DNA from: a virus | IMG/VR virus record: IMGVR_UViG_3300044816_000186 | Span: 1-33,019 of that record | DNA length: 33,019 nucleotides | Reading direction: 5' to 3' (one strand) | Shown here: positions 14,552 through 22,843 of the stretch, in pieces | Position numbering within the stretch: the first letter of the stretch is position 1 | Layout: each line of letters begins with the position of its first letter | Notes under the pieces: generated by a model | Database searches by the model: none | What the model was told of the DNA's origin: nothing | What the model saw: the letters and a program-made list of their open reading frames with translations, nothing else | Translations under genes and position numbers: made by a program

Positions 14552-14961
14552 CAGTTCGCAACGTTCGGGAACTGGATGTCGACCGTCAGGATGGAGACGG
14601 TTTTGGCCAAGCCCAGCAGGCAGACATATTCGCCTGATCCGACGTCCGCGACCGGACAGATGCCGCCAGCGGTATCGCTCAAGTAATAGGCCACGCCGGC
14701 TGTGAGCGTCGCGCCGATGGTGACATCGCCCGACTTCGCAATGGTGAGCGGCTGATCGAGCGCGGCACCGTTCAATGCAATACCTCGGGCCTGTCGCGCA
14801 GCGGCGGTGGCCGAGTTGCTGTCGGCCTTCATATATTTCCCTGTTGGAGGCGATTTATAGACCGGCTGCCCCGCGGTGATGGTTTCCCCCGCAAGGCCGC
14901 TTTCCTTTTCGGCATTTGAACCGGCAACAACGCTGGCAGCAGTCACGGAGAGGTCGGCCAT
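14551..14961 (-). CDS. Capsid decoration/cement-like protein (DUF2190-type)
   Basis: The 136-residue protein reads MADLSVTAASVVAGSNAEKE, with GETITAGQPVYKSPPTGKYM, then ATAAARQARGIALNGAALDQ, PLTIAKSGDVTIGATLTAGV and YYLSDTAGGICPVADVGSGE. This repeated beta layout (TAGQ.VY, GIALNGA, GDV.IGA.L.AG..Y.LS) is one I know from small, abundant head proteins of alphaproteobacterial phages, close to the DUF2190 cement proteins. It probably decorates the capsid surface. The position between the connector and head closure genes is slightly unusual for a decoration protein but recurs in this phage group. Function is by family resemblance. Confidence 0.82.
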   Translation of the reverse strand: MADLSVTAASVVAGSNAEKESGLAGETITAGQPVYKSPPTGKYMKADSNSATAAARQARGIALNGAALDQPLTIAKSGDVTIGATLTAGVAYYLSDTAGGICPVADVGSGEYVCLLGLAKTVSILTVDIQFPNVAN

Positions 14962-14987
14962 GGCAGGCTCCTGGGGTTATAGCAGGG

Positions 14988-15593
14988 TTACGCGGCGTAG
15001 ATGCGGTAGGGCGCCAGCAGCGCGTCGGCGCCGGCCGGCAGCAATTGCAGCGCGGCGGCGGTCTCCGCCACTTCGCCGCGATGCTCGTACAAATGCCCGA
15101 CCATGAGCAGGATGGCGTGGCGGATCGGCGCCGGAACCTCGGCGCCGGCGCCGTAGCCGGCGTCGAAGCGCAGGCGCACGGATTCGGGCTGGCGGCGCGC
15201 GGCCGGCCAGGCCTTGCCATAGGCCAGCGCCAGGTAGGCCTGGCCGCGGCCGCCGGCGCCGATGACGCGGTAGTCGGCGGCATCCAGCAGCCGGTCGCTG
15301 CCGGCGGCGTCCGCGTAGGTCAGCGCGATCGGGCCGGCGGCGACCAGCGGCGGCAGCGGCAGCGCGATGAAATTGCAGCCGGCCGGAAACGCCTCGCAGC
15401 GCAGTTCCAGGGTCTGCCGCACCAGGGCGCGGCCGAGCCAGCCGTCCGGCCCGTCGAGCGCGGCGGTGGCGGCCGCGACCAGATGCGCGATCAGCGCGTC
15501 GTCCTCGCCGTGATCGACGCGCAGCTGCGCCTTGGCCTCGTCGAGCGAGACCGCCGGCACGGCCGGCGGGACGATCACGACGACGGAGCGCAT
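14988..15593 (-). CDS. Head-tail connector protein (HK97 gp6/phiE125 gp8-like)
   Basis: The 201-residue protein starts MRSVVVIVPPAVPAVSLDEA and contains KAQLRVDHGEDDALIAHLVA followed by AATAALDGPDGWLGRALVRQ. 'VSLDEAKAQLRVD..EDDALI..L..AA...' is diagnostic for the gp6-like connector/phiE125 gp8 family that docks under the portal ring. A second half with YADAAGSDRLLDAADYRVIG and IRHAILLMVGHLYEHRGEVA completes the family pattern. The gene starts 2 bases after the stop of the upstream small head protein. The DNA is markedly GC-rich compared with the genes to the left (14.97 kb and below), so a module boundary may lie just beyond it. Confidence 0.93.
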   Translation of the reverse strand: MRSVVVIVPPAVPAVSLDEAKAQLRVDHGEDDALIAHLVAAATAALDGPDGWLGRALVRQTLELRCEAFPAGCNFIALPLPPLVAAGPIALTYADAAGSDRLLDAADYRVIGAGGRGQAYLALAYGKAWPAARRQPESVRLRFDAGYGAGAEVPAPIRHAILLMVGHLYEHRGEVAETAAALQLLPAGADALLAPYRIYAA

Positions 15594-15595
15594 GG

Positions 15596-15970
15596 CTATT
15601 TCTTGCCGGGCTTGGCGTCGGTTTTGGTGTCGGTTTTGGGCGCGGCGGCGCGCTTGCCGCCGGAGGGCGTATCGGGGCCTTCCACGCTGGAGGCGCCGCC
15701 GTCGGCGGCAGCAGCCACGGGAACGGAACGGGCGCGGCGGTCGCGGCCGGGCTTGGCGGATTGCGGCGGCGCGGCTTCCGCCTCCGGCCGCAGCACCGCG
15801 ACATCGGCATCGATCGCCGCATCGCGGTGCACGGTCTCGGCCTTGGCGGCGCGCTCGAATTGCGACGGCGTCAGCGGGACGCGCTCGCCTTTGGCAACCC
15901 GCCTTTCGCCACCGTCGTCCCCCTTGAGGATGAATTCGGCGATGAAGGTACGCGTGATTTTCGTGGCCAT
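15596..15970 (-). CDS. Small head-associated protein with low-complexity tail, 124 aa
   Basis: The protein begins MATKITRTFIAEFILKGDDG and has a short folded-looking N-terminal part (1-60: GERRVAKGERVPLTPSQFER, AAKAET). An Ala/Pro/Lys-rich tail follows (70-124) ending KTDTKTDAKPGKK. The start at 15970 is chosen because AGGAAG lies about 8 bases upstream and the preceding codons look untranslated. It lies between the capsid-linked genes and the connector. I do not recognise a family; the 'GERVPLTPSQFERA' element recalls small proteins that annotate phage head genes. A structural or assembly role is inferred from position only. Confidence 0.75.
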   Translation of the reverse strand: MATKITRTFIAEFILKGDDGGERRVAKGERVPLTPSQFERAAKAETVHRDAAIDADVAVLRPEAEAAPPQSAKPGRDRRARSVPVAAAADGGASSVEGPDTPSGGKRAAAPKTDTKTDAKPGKK

Positions 15971-16013
15971 GATGGTCTTCCTTTGAATGAACGGCGCGGC
16001 CGCACCGGATGGC

Positions 16014-16472
16014 TTACCCGCCGACGATCTGATCGACGGAGGCGGCGTTCTTCTTGCTGGCCAGGCCGGCGCGCGGCGCCAGGCCCAGCACCACCGCGGA
16101 AACCAGACTGGCCGCGGTCGCCACCGTGAGCGAAAGCCGCGCATGGCTGAAACCGCCGGCGACGTCGAGATCGACGGCGCGCAGATTGATCAGCGCCTGC
16201 TTGTTCGACTTGTCGGTGCCGGCCTGGGTCAGTTGCGTCAAGGCGCGGCCGGTGACGTCCTTGGCGGCGGTGCCGCTGACGTCCTTGGCCTGCTGCATCT
16301 TGGCGTCGACGGTGGCGGCGTTGCCAAGGGCGCCTGCCTGCACGACGGCAAGCAAGGCGCCGAAGGTCGACATCGGCAGCCAGGCCGTGGTGACGGTGCC
16401 GGCCGCCTGCGAGACCGGGCTGATCACGGCGAGCAAGGCGACCCGTTCGGTGCCACGAGAGGTGTTGAACAT
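16014..16472 (-). CDS. Hypothetical phage protein next to capsid, 152 aa
   Basis: The protein (MFNTSRGTERVALLAVISPV...) is Ala/Val/Thr-rich, with SQAAGTVTTAWLPMSTFGAL then LAVVQAGALGNAATVDAKMQ and DVTGRALTQLTQAGTDKSNK. This last stretch plus QALINLRAVDLDVAGGFSHA matches a small family placed right after the major capsid gene in alphaproteobacterial siphophages, where a minor head or decoration role has been assumed. A GGAG ribosome site lies about 9 bases before the ATG. The gene follows the strong terminator at 16529-16561, so its transcription depends on read-through or a local promoter I cannot see. Confidence 0.78.
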   Translation of the reverse strand: MFNTSRGTERVALLAVISPVSQAAGTVTTAWLPMSTFGALLAVVQAGALGNAATVDAKMQQAKDVSGTAAKDVTGRALTQLTQAGTDKSNKQALINLRAVDLDVAGGFSHARLSLTVATAASLVSAVVLGLAPRAGLASKKNAASVDQIVGG

Positions 16473-16528
16473 TGCAAATTCTCCAGGGAATGCGCGGGGG
16501 AAAAAGGGCTTACACCTTATGCAAACAG

Positions 16529-16561
16529 AAAAGCCCCGGACGCCGGAGCGCCGGGGCTTTT
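16529..16561 (-). terminator. Intrinsic terminator after the major capsid gene
   Basis: A perfect 11-bp inverted repeat, AAAAGCCCCGG (16529-16539) and CCGGGGCTTTT (16551-16561), encloses an 11-base loop. Read on the minus strand the GC stem is followed by four T residues, and the symmetric A/T flanks make it potentially bidirectional. It sits 25 bases past the capsid stop codon, a common place to limit expression of the genes downstream of the abundant coat protein. Confidence 0.85.
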
Positions 16562-16586
16562 CGTCGTATTGGAAGGGCGCCCGGTT

Positions 16587-18056
16587 TTACGCCGGCACCT
16601 CGAGGGCGACGAAGGGCGCCACTTCGTAGCCGTTCTCTTCCTTGATCGGCCCCTGCAGCCAGGGTGAGCCGTCGACGTTCCAGAAGATCTTGATGATGGT
16701 CTTGTTTTCATTGAACAGGACGTGCTCGGAGGCGGCGACGAAGGGGCCGCTGCCGTCCTTGATCAGATAGTAGCTCCAGTCCCCCAGCAGCACGTCGCCG
16801 TAAGCACCAAGCGCGGGCGCCCGGTTGTTCCATTTGAGCGGATAGCCCAGCAGGGTGCCGGCGAAACCGTCGCGGGCATTGGCGATCCAGATGTTGTTGT
16901 TGTTCTCGTCCTTCAAGGTGGCGATCTGCGGCAGCACCGACTGCGGCACCGACCAGACCGGGGTGAGGCCGCGCATCAGGATGCGGGCCACCATGTTGAC
17001 CAGGTCGAGATACTTGACCGCGTTGGCGGTCTGCCGGTTGACCTTGTAGACCGCCGCCGAATTCAACGCGCCGAGCGGCTTGGACACGCCGTCGCCGCGG
17101 ATGAAGGCATAGTCCTCCGCCGCCGTCACCGCGCCGCGCAGCAGATTCTTGATAAAGGCATCCGCCGCCTGCCAGTTGCGCAGCAGCTTGTCGGTCACCT
17201 TCACCAGGCCGGCGACTTCCTGCGGGATCAGCGTGATCTCCAGCAGCTTGGCATCGGTCTCCGGCTTGGTCGCACCTTCACCGATCCACCTCACCTCGAC
17301 GCCGCCGAACATATTGCCCGGATTGCCGCCGGACTGATCGAGCGCCGGCAGCGTCACGCCGGCGTCGGGCGGGTCTCCGGCCGGGATGACGTTGGCGCGC
17401 GGGCGGACGATGGCGTCCTGCGGCTGGACCAGCATGATCTCGGACCGGAACTGCGGCGGGATGGCAAAACCGCCGGAGGCGCCGGTGTCCATGCGCATTT
17501 CCGCGCGCAGCTCGCCGCCGGCGTTGTCGGCGCCCACGCCCTCGACGAAGTGCAGGCGCTGATCGTTGGGATTGAACCTTACGGCGTGCATGAACTGGCC
17601 GAGGCTTTCGAATTCGCGCGCGGCCTCCGGACCCTGCGGGCGCATGATGCCCTGCCGGCGCGCCGCCGCCGGGGTGACGGCGCCGAGATCCGCGGTGCTG
17701 CCCTGCAGCGCGGCCATGCGGTCGATGCGTTTGACCAGCGCGTCGAGCTCGGCCTTCTTGGCGTCATAGGCGGTCTGTTCCTCGGCGGAAAGATCGCGGT
17801 TTTCGTCTTCCGCGATCCTCAGCATGCCGCCCAGCTCGGCCACCAGCGTGGCGCGTTTTTCGCGCAGCGCATTCAAGGTGGTCGAAATGTCCGCCGCCGC
17901 GAAAGCAGCGACCGGACAGATATAGGGCGTCAGCTCGCGCAACGGATCGGACAGGCCGTGGCCGTGCAGGGGCGGAACGCCGAGCGGCAACAGGGCGGCG
18001 CAGACGAGCAGCGCGGCTACCGCCATAAGCAGGGCCGCTTTTCGCTGGATGGTCAT
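16587..18056 (-). CDS. HK97-type major capsid protein with delta domain
   Basis: The 489-residue protein forms the icosahedral shell. Residues about 58-115 (ISTTLNALREKRATLVAELG, ...AEEQTAYDAKKAELDALVKR) are the coiled-coil delta/scaffold domain normally removed by the head protease. From about 195 on the HK97 fold is evident: GASGGFAIPPQFRSEIM, VIPAGDPPDAGVTLPALDQS, VTDKLLRNW, FIRGDGVSKPLGALN, LLGYPLKWNN and FVALEVP. Unusually, residues about 6-32 are strongly hydrophobic (AALLMAVAALLVCAALLPLG), like a signal peptide or anchor. The start at 18056 is nevertheless supported by a GAGGA site (18064-18068) seven bases upstream. It follows the protease after 92 bases and precedes a terminator. Confidence 0.95.
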   Translation of the reverse strand: MTIQRKAALLMAVAALLVCAALLPLGVPPLHGHGLSDPLRELTPYICPVAAFAAADISTTLNALREKRATLVAELGGMLRIAEDENRDLSAEEQTAYDAKKAELDALVKRIDRMAALQGSTADLGAVTPAAARRQGIMRPQGPEAAREFESLGQFMHAVRFNPNDQRLHFVEGVGADNAGGELRAEMRMDTGASGGFAIPPQFRSEIMLVQPQDAIVRPRANVIPAGDPPDAGVTLPALDQSGGNPGNMFGGVEVRWIGEGATKPETDAKLLEITLIPQEVAGLVKVTDKLLRNWQAADAFIKNLLRGAVTAAEDYAFIRGDGVSKPLGALNSAAVYKVNRQTANAVKYLDLVNMVARILMRGLTPVWSVPQSVLPQIATLKDENNNNIWIANARDGFAGTLLGYPLKWNNRAPALGAYGDVLLGDWSYYLIKDGSGPFVAASEHVLFNENKTIIKIFWNVDGSPWLQGPIKEENGYEVAPFVALEVPA

Positions 18057-18063
18057 ATCGAAA

Positions 18064-18068
18064 TCCTC
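18064..18068 (-). promoter_or_regulatory. Shine-Dalgarno site of the major capsid gene
   Basis: GAGGA on the minus strand lies 7 bases before the ATG at 18056. It decides the start of the capsid gene in favour of the version that carries the hydrophobic N-terminal stretch, since no comparable site precedes the later in-frame candidates. Confidence 0.65.
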
Positions 18069-18148
18069 ATGACGTGAGCCGGCTCGACGACTGCGTCCGC
18101 GCGCGCCGGTATGCGGGCGGCCGCCTCTTCCGAATGGGGAAGGATTTG

Positions 18149-19072
18149 CTAATTCACAGCGCGCAGGCCGAGCGCGCGGCGCTCGCGCGCCGGCGCCAGC
18201 GCCTTGCGGCCGGGCGTGGGCGGCGGCTCCAGCGAGGCGCCGAAGCGCCGCAGGGTTTCATCCAGCGTGCCGATGCGGTCGATCATGCCGGCGGCGAGCG
18301 CGGCCGGCGCCAGCAGCATGCGGCCCTGGCCGTAATTTTCGCGCACGGCCGACAGCGTGGCCTTGCGGTTGCGCGCCAGCGCCGCCACGAAGGTGCCGTA
18401 GACCTCCTTGACCTGGGCCCGCTGGTATTCTTTCGCCGCGTCGGACAGCGGCAGGAAATTCGCGCCTTCGCCCTTGAATTCCGGCTCGCCGATCAGCGTC
18501 TTCTTGACGCCGGCTTTTTCCAGCGCGGCGCTGATGTCGTCGTGCACGCCGAAGACGCCGATGGAGCCGACCGAGCCGCTCGGCGTCAGCACGACCTCAT
18601 CGGCCGCGGAGGCGATCCAATAGGCCGCGCTGGCGGCGGTGGCGTTGACATGCGCGACGATCGGCTTGCCGCCGCGGGCGGCGAAGATCTGCGCCGACAG
18701 CTCATCCGCGCCGGCGGCGGTGCCGCCCGGAGAGTCGACGTCGAGCACCACGGCCTTGACCTGGTCGTCAGCCATGGCCGCGCGCAGCATGGCGCCGAAC
18801 TGCTCGCAGCTGGCGCCGCCGCCGCCGGAAATGTTGCCGACCAGGTTGAGCCGGTTGCCGATGACGCCGCGCAGCGGCAGGATGCCGATGGCGCCTTCGC
18901 GCTTGGCGACGGCCTGCTCCTCGCCCTTGCCGATGCGCGCCGCGATCTCCTCGGCGTTGAACTTGCCGCCGGCCGCCTGCATCGCCAGCAGGTCGAGCAT
19001 CGCCTGCAGCTTTTCCGGCTGCATCGCCCACAGCTCGGACGCGGCGGCCAGCAATATGCGCGCGTATTTCAT
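18149..19072 (-). CDS. Head maturation protease, S49/SppA-like
   Basis: The 307-residue protein cleaves the capsid delta domain and itself during head maturation. The ClpP/SppA fold is clear: GILPLRGVIGNRLN, then VKAVVLDVDSPGGTAAGADE, PIVAHVNATAASAAYWIASA with the nucleophile Ser in TAASAAYW, PSGSVGSIGVFGVHDD, and FKGEGANFLPLSDAAKE with the likely catalytic Lys in EFKGEGA. This Ser/Lys arrangement is the S49 family type found in HK97-like phages. It overlaps the portal gene stop by one base (TGATG) and precedes the major capsid gene, the standard portal-protease-capsid order. Confidence 0.95.
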   Translation of the reverse strand: MKYARILLAAASELWAMQPEKLQAMLDLLAMQAAGGKFNAEEIAARIGKGEEQAVAKREGAIGILPLRGVIGNRLNLVGNISGGGGASCEQFGAMLRAAMADDQVKAVVLDVDSPGGTAAGADELSAQIFAARGGKPIVAHVNATAASAAYWIASAADEVVLTPSGSVGSIGVFGVHDDISAALEKAGVKKTLIGEPEFKGEGANFLPLSDAAKEYQRAQVKEVYGTFVAALARNRKATLSAVRENYGQGRMLLAPAALAAGMIDRIGTLDETLRRFGASLEPPPTPGRKALAPARERRALGLRAVN

Positions 19073-20325
19073 CAGGCGACCTCTTTCATCGGCGCGGCGG
19101 CGGCAGGCGACGGCAGCTCATCGCCGCCGTCCATGCGGTCCTGCTCTTCCAGTTCGCGGACTTCGTTCTGCGTCATCCAGCCGCGGCCGCCGCCGGAGCC
19201 GAGCGCCTGCGAATAATAGGCGGCGCGGCCGGCCATATCGCCGCGCATGATCGCGTTCATGTTGTGCTTGACGTAAAGGCCGCGTTCACGCTCGGGGGAC
19301 GTGAACAGCTTCCAGTTATATTCCTGCTCCCAGGCGCCGATCCAGGGGCTGATCGTTTGACGGACGAAGCCGATCATCAGCTGCTCGATGCCGGTGCCCC
19401 AGGCCGTGGTGCCTTGTTGGCTCTGCAGCAGCACCAGCGGCACGTCATACATGCGCGCGAACTCGGCGATCTGGAATTCGCGGCTGCCGATGAACTGCGC
19501 ATCCTCGGGCGGAATGGTGGTCTGGATGAAGCGCATGCCTTCTTCCAGCACTTTCACCCGATGCGCATTGTCGAGGCCGCCTTGCTTCTCCAACCGCGCA
19601 CCCGGGCTGTCCGGCGGAGCGTCCTCTTTCTTGCCGCCGAGATTCTGCATCGCCTGGCCGGACAGCTTGCCCGGATGCATCAGGAAGCCGCCGCTCTTGG
19701 CGTCGTTGGCGAAGAACTTGCCGCCGAATTTTTCCATCGCCAGCGCCATGCCGACCGCCTGGCGCGCCAGCGCGATCTGCGAGCGGCCGACATAGCCATC
19801 CTGCGAGAGATCCATGACGTGCAGAACGTTGTCGTGGTCGATCGGAAAGTTATGGCCATCAATGACGGTGTGATAGCGCAGCCTGCCGTTTTCGCGCTTC
19901 GGCGTGGTGTTCCACGGGAGCAACGGATACAGGCCGACCGCCTCGCCGCGGCCATTGCGCTCGATTTCGCAATAGCCATTACCCCACAGCAGCGCATGAC
20001 CCTGAACGGTCTTGCGAAGTGTGCGCGACGACATAAAATCGTTCGGCCGCAAACCGAGACGGCCGGACAGCGGGTGCTGGGTGACCGCAACCGACCCGCC
20101 ACCGGCCTGTTTCTCGAAAATACCAACCGGAAATTGGGCGAGCGGATTCGCAATCCGGTTCACGCAAGCATAGACAACCGGCAAATAGAGCGCGGAATGC
20201 TCCGATACATCCATGCCGGCATCGGTTTTGCCGCCGCCGATTATTCGCAGCAGCCAGTGGTTGGGATCGCCGACCGATTGCGACGCGCCCGCGGCCGCCG
20301 CCATGAGATTGAGCCAGTAGCCCAT
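19072..20325 (-). CDS. HK97-type portal protein
   Basis: The 417-residue protein forms the dodecameric ring for DNA entry. Typical portal stretches are LPVVYACVNRIANPLAQFPV, GHALLWGNGYCEIERNGRGE, LYPLLPW, VLHVMDLSQDGYVGRSQIAL (the 'iHi.g.s.DG..G.Spi' motif), EFQIAEFARMYDVPLVLLQ and TISPWIGAWEQEYNWKL. I chose the ATG at 20325; a TTG at 20334 overlapping the terminase stop (TTGA) is an alternative and would add MNP. The C-terminus (ELPSPAAAAPMKEVA) is flexible. It lies between large terminase and head protease. Confidence 0.95.
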   Translation of the reverse strand: MGYWLNLMAAAAGASQSVGDPNHWLLRIIGGGKTDAGMDVSEHSALYLPVVYACVNRIANPLAQFPVGIFEKQAGGGSVAVTQHPLSGRLGLRPNDFMSSRTLRKTVQGHALLWGNGYCEIERNGRGEAVGLYPLLPWNTTPKRENGRLRYHTVIDGHNFPIDHDNVLHVMDLSQDGYVGRSQIALARQAVGMALAMEKFGGKFFANDAKSGGFLMHPGKLSGQAMQNLGGKKEDAPPDSPGARLEKQGGLDNAHRVKVLEEGMRFIQTTIPPEDAQFIGSREFQIAEFARMYDVPLVLLQSQQGTTAWGTGIEQLMIGFVRQTISPWIGAWEQEYNWKLFTSPERERGLYVKHNMNAIMRGDMAGRAAYYSQALGSGGGRGWMTQNEVRELEEQDRMDGGDELPSPAAAAPMKEVA

Positions 20326-20330
20326 CGGAT

Positions 20331-22157
20331 TCAAATCTCGATTTCCACGATGCCGCGTTGCTCGTAAACTGACGGGCCGTCCGCCGCCACCATCGCCAGC
20401 GCTTCGTCCATCACGCCGGCGACGATGCCGTCGATGGAATTCTTCTGGCCGGACTTTTTCTTCGCCGGCACGAAATTCATGTTTTCGTCGAAGCGCACGT
20501 GGCAGTGGCCGGCCATCCAGCGCGCGACCGGATGGCCGCCATGGCCGAGCTCGCCGGCATAAACCCGGCGCTCGAATTCGCGCGAGGCCTCGCCCAAAGT
20601 GCGGGTGCCAAAACGCATTTCGGTGAACAGGTCCTCCGGCAGCGCGGTGGCGTCGTCGCCGGCGGGCGGATTGACCAGCCGGTTATAAAATTCCTTCGCG
20701 CCCCAGGAGTCCCAGCCGATCTTGCTGACGTTGAAACGCTGGCAGTATTCGCGCGCCGCCTTCACCGCCCAATCGCCCGAGAACACGCCGCCCGGCACCT
20801 CCTCGATGGCGCCGGCGTCGCGCCAGCGGTCGAACGGCACCTGCTCGGCGCGCACGCGCTGCTCGATGGTTTCGGACGGCAGCCAGAACTTGAACAGGAA
20901 CTTGGGATGCTCGCCGGCTTCGATCGGCTTGAAGCGCAGCACCATGGCGGCGAAATCGAACGACCAGGTGGAGTCGAAGGCGAGCACGCATTCGCGCCCG
21001 TCCAGCTCGTCGGTTTCCTGCCAGCGCTTCCACGCCTGCTTGTCGGGCGCGCAGGCATCCCACTTTTTCAGCGGCAGCCAGCGGGTCAGGTCCTCGACCC
21101 ACTGATTCAAATGGTAGCGGCGGAACGCGGCCTCGCCCGATGGCGTCTGCGCCTTGGCGAATTCGCTGCGCAGGAACTGTAGCGTGGGCGATAGGCCGAG
21201 CGACGGATTGGCCTGCGCCCACACCTTTTCGTCGCGCCAGTCCGACTCATCAGCGGCCGCGAAAATCACAATCAGCGTGGTGGGATCCTCGATGCGGCCA
21301 TCCAGGATGGCCAAGCTCTCATCCCACAATTCCTTGCCCACCAGCTGCGAGCGCAGACCCGCGGTTGAAGCGTAGAGCCGGGCCGGCTGCAGCGAGGTGC
21401 CTTCGCCCTGGCGCAGGGTGTCCGACAGCGTGCGGCTTGGCCATTCGTGCATTTCATCGCCGACCGTGACAGTGGGCGCGCGGCCATGCTTGCCTTTGAC
21501 CTTGCCGGGCAGCAGCCGGAACGGCGATTTCAGCTTCTGGATCCAGAGCGTCTTGGAAAGAACTCGGACGTCCTGCGCCAGCGTCGGCGTATAGGCGACC
21601 ATGTCGCCCATCTTGTCGAACACCTCGCGCGCCTGCGCTTCGTCATGCGCGAAGCAAAAACCCTGGCCGCGAACCTCGCCCTCGAGCGCCCAGAACAGCA
21701 GCGCCAGCGCGGCGAGAAATTCCGACTTGCCGTTCTTGCGCGGGATCCAGAGCCGCAGCTCCTGGAACAACCGGACATGCAGCGTGGTCGGCAGGCCGCT
21801 GTCTTCGTCGAGCACCTCGATCGGCCGCTTCCAGCCGACGAAGAGGCGGACGATCAACTCCTGCCAGAAAGCCAGACGGAACGGCTTGCCGGCGAAGCGC
21901 TTGGTGGTCAGGCAGAACGTGCGCGGCCACATCGCCACCACGGCATCGGCCTTGGCGGCGTCGAACCATGCGCCTTCCACCGCCGCCGCGCGCCGCCATT
22001 CGACGCGCGCCCAGGCATAGCCGTATTCATCCGCCGCGCGGGTGATCCACTCCGGTTCCGGATGCAAGCAGGCCGGGGTGCCGGCGGCGAGCGCGGCCGC
22101 CGACACGCGCGAGCGCTTTGCGGTTTTTGCTATCGCGGTCGCGGTTGCCGGGGCCAT
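20331..22157 (-). CDS. Terminase large subunit (HK97-like)
   Basis: The 608-residue protein is the packaging motor and DNA-cutting nuclease. The ATPase part has a Walker A variant PRKNGKSEF (about 139-147), the adenine/Q-region before it, and Walker B TVTVGDEMHEW with Asp234/Glu235. The RNase H-like nuclease domain starts with LAFDSTWSFDF (Asp395). Its far acidic residue is in NSIDGIVAGVMD (about Asp576), a typical 'IDg..A..ma' end. The family is the Terminase_1 type common with HK97-like portal and S49 protease. It starts 20 bases after the small subunit gene. Confidence 0.97.
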   Translation of the reverse strand: MAPATATAIAKTAKRSRVSAAALAAGTPACLHPEPEWITRAADEYGYAWARVEWRRAAAVEGAWFDAAKADAVVAMWPRTFCLTTKRFAGKPFRLAFWQELIVRLFVGWKRPIEVLDEDSGLPTTLHVRLFQELRLWIPRKNGKSEFLAALALLFWALEGEVRGQGFCFAHDEAQAREVFDKMGDMVAYTPTLAQDVRVLSKTLWIQKLKSPFRLLPGKVKGKHGRAPTVTVGDEMHEWPSRTLSDTLRQGEGTSLQPARLYASTAGLRSQLVGKELWDESLAILDGRIEDPTTLIVIFAAADESDWRDEKVWAQANPSLGLSPTLQFLRSEFAKAQTPSGEAAFRRYHLNQWVEDLTRWLPLKKWDACAPDKQAWKRWQETDELDGRECVLAFDSTWSFDFAAMVLRFKPIEAGEHPKFLFKFWLPSETIEQRVRAEQVPFDRWRDAGAIEEVPGGVFSGDWAVKAAREYCQRFNVSKIGWDSWGAKEFYNRLVNPPAGDDATALPEDLFTEMRFGTRTLGEASREFERRVYAGELGHGGHPVARWMAGHCHVRFDENMNFVPAKKKSGQKNSIDGIVAGVMDEALAMVAADGPSVYEQRGIVEIEI

Positions 22158-22177
22158 GCATCACTTCTGCTCGCTGA

Positions 22178-22843
22178 TCAATTTGGTTTTCCAGGCGACG
22201 GCGTGTCGAGACGCGCGAGCGAGCCGACCATCGAATTCGCCTCATCGTCCGCCGGCGGCGCATGCGGCGTTGGCTGCTGCGGCTGCGAGCGCACGCGGCC
22301 GAACAGCGTTTCCTCGTCCGCGCGCATCGCGTGTTCGCGGATCAGCTTGTTGCGGTCGAGCGGCGTCAGGCCGTATTTTTCCGCCAGGTCGAGCATCATC
22401 TTGGCGGCGAAGTCGCGGCGGCTGACGGCGGGATTTTCCCGCAGCATGATTCCGGATTTGCCATCCTTGCCCTTGGCGATGGTCGGAACGCCGACCGAAT
22501 AGCCCTTGTCGAGGATGTCGCGATTGGCCAGCACGAATTCGGCGGCGTAGATGCAGAACATCGCGAAGGTGTAGCGGTCGAGCGTGGTCAGCAAATGCAG
22601 CTTGTCGAGCCGCGGCGCGTATTCGCGCCAGATGATGGTGGCCGGCGCGAGCCGCTTGTCCTCGAGGAAAATCGGCAGCGCCTGGATGTCCGCGCCGGTG
22701 CCGGCCTGCGCGAGCAGTTGCGCGTCGCGGGCGGCGGCGCGTTCCATTTTCGCCAGCGCGATTTCGGTCTTGTTCTTCCGCTTGCCCGGAAAGCCCTTGG
22801 CCTTCTGGTCCCGCGGATCGTCAGCGCGCCGTCCCCGTGCCAT
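22178..22843 (-). CDS. Terminase small subunit, P27-like
   Basis: The 221-residue protein recognises phage DNA and hands it to the large subunit. The N-terminus is basic (MARGRRADDPRDQKAKGFPG, KRKNKTE). It is followed by LPIFLEDKRLAPATIIWREY, APRLDKLHLLTTLDRYTFAM and FCIYAAEF, the 'a...W...ap.L...g.lt..D...la.yc..w..y' pattern of the P27 family. NPAVSRRDFAAKMMLDLAEK and YGLTPLDRNKL complete it. The ATG at 22843 is chosen because CGGAG lies just upstream; longer readings run through the palindrome at 22862-22886. It is the first gene of the late operon. Confidence 0.92.
   Translation of the reverse strand: MARGRRADDPRDQKAKGFPGKRKNKTEIALAKMERAAARDAQLLAQAGTGADIQALPIFLEDKRLAPATIIWREYAPRLDKLHLLTTLDRYTFAMFCIYAAEFVLANRDILDKGYSVGVPTIAKGKDGKSGIMLRENPAVSRRDFAAKMMLDLAEKYGLTPLDRNKLIREHAMRADEETLFGRVRSQPQQPTPHAPPADDEANSMVGSLARLDTPSPGKPN

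Noticed and set aside
16722-18077. 451-codon plus-strand frame over the capsid gene
   Set aside because: Antisense of the HK97 capsid protein; no motif and no ribosome site.
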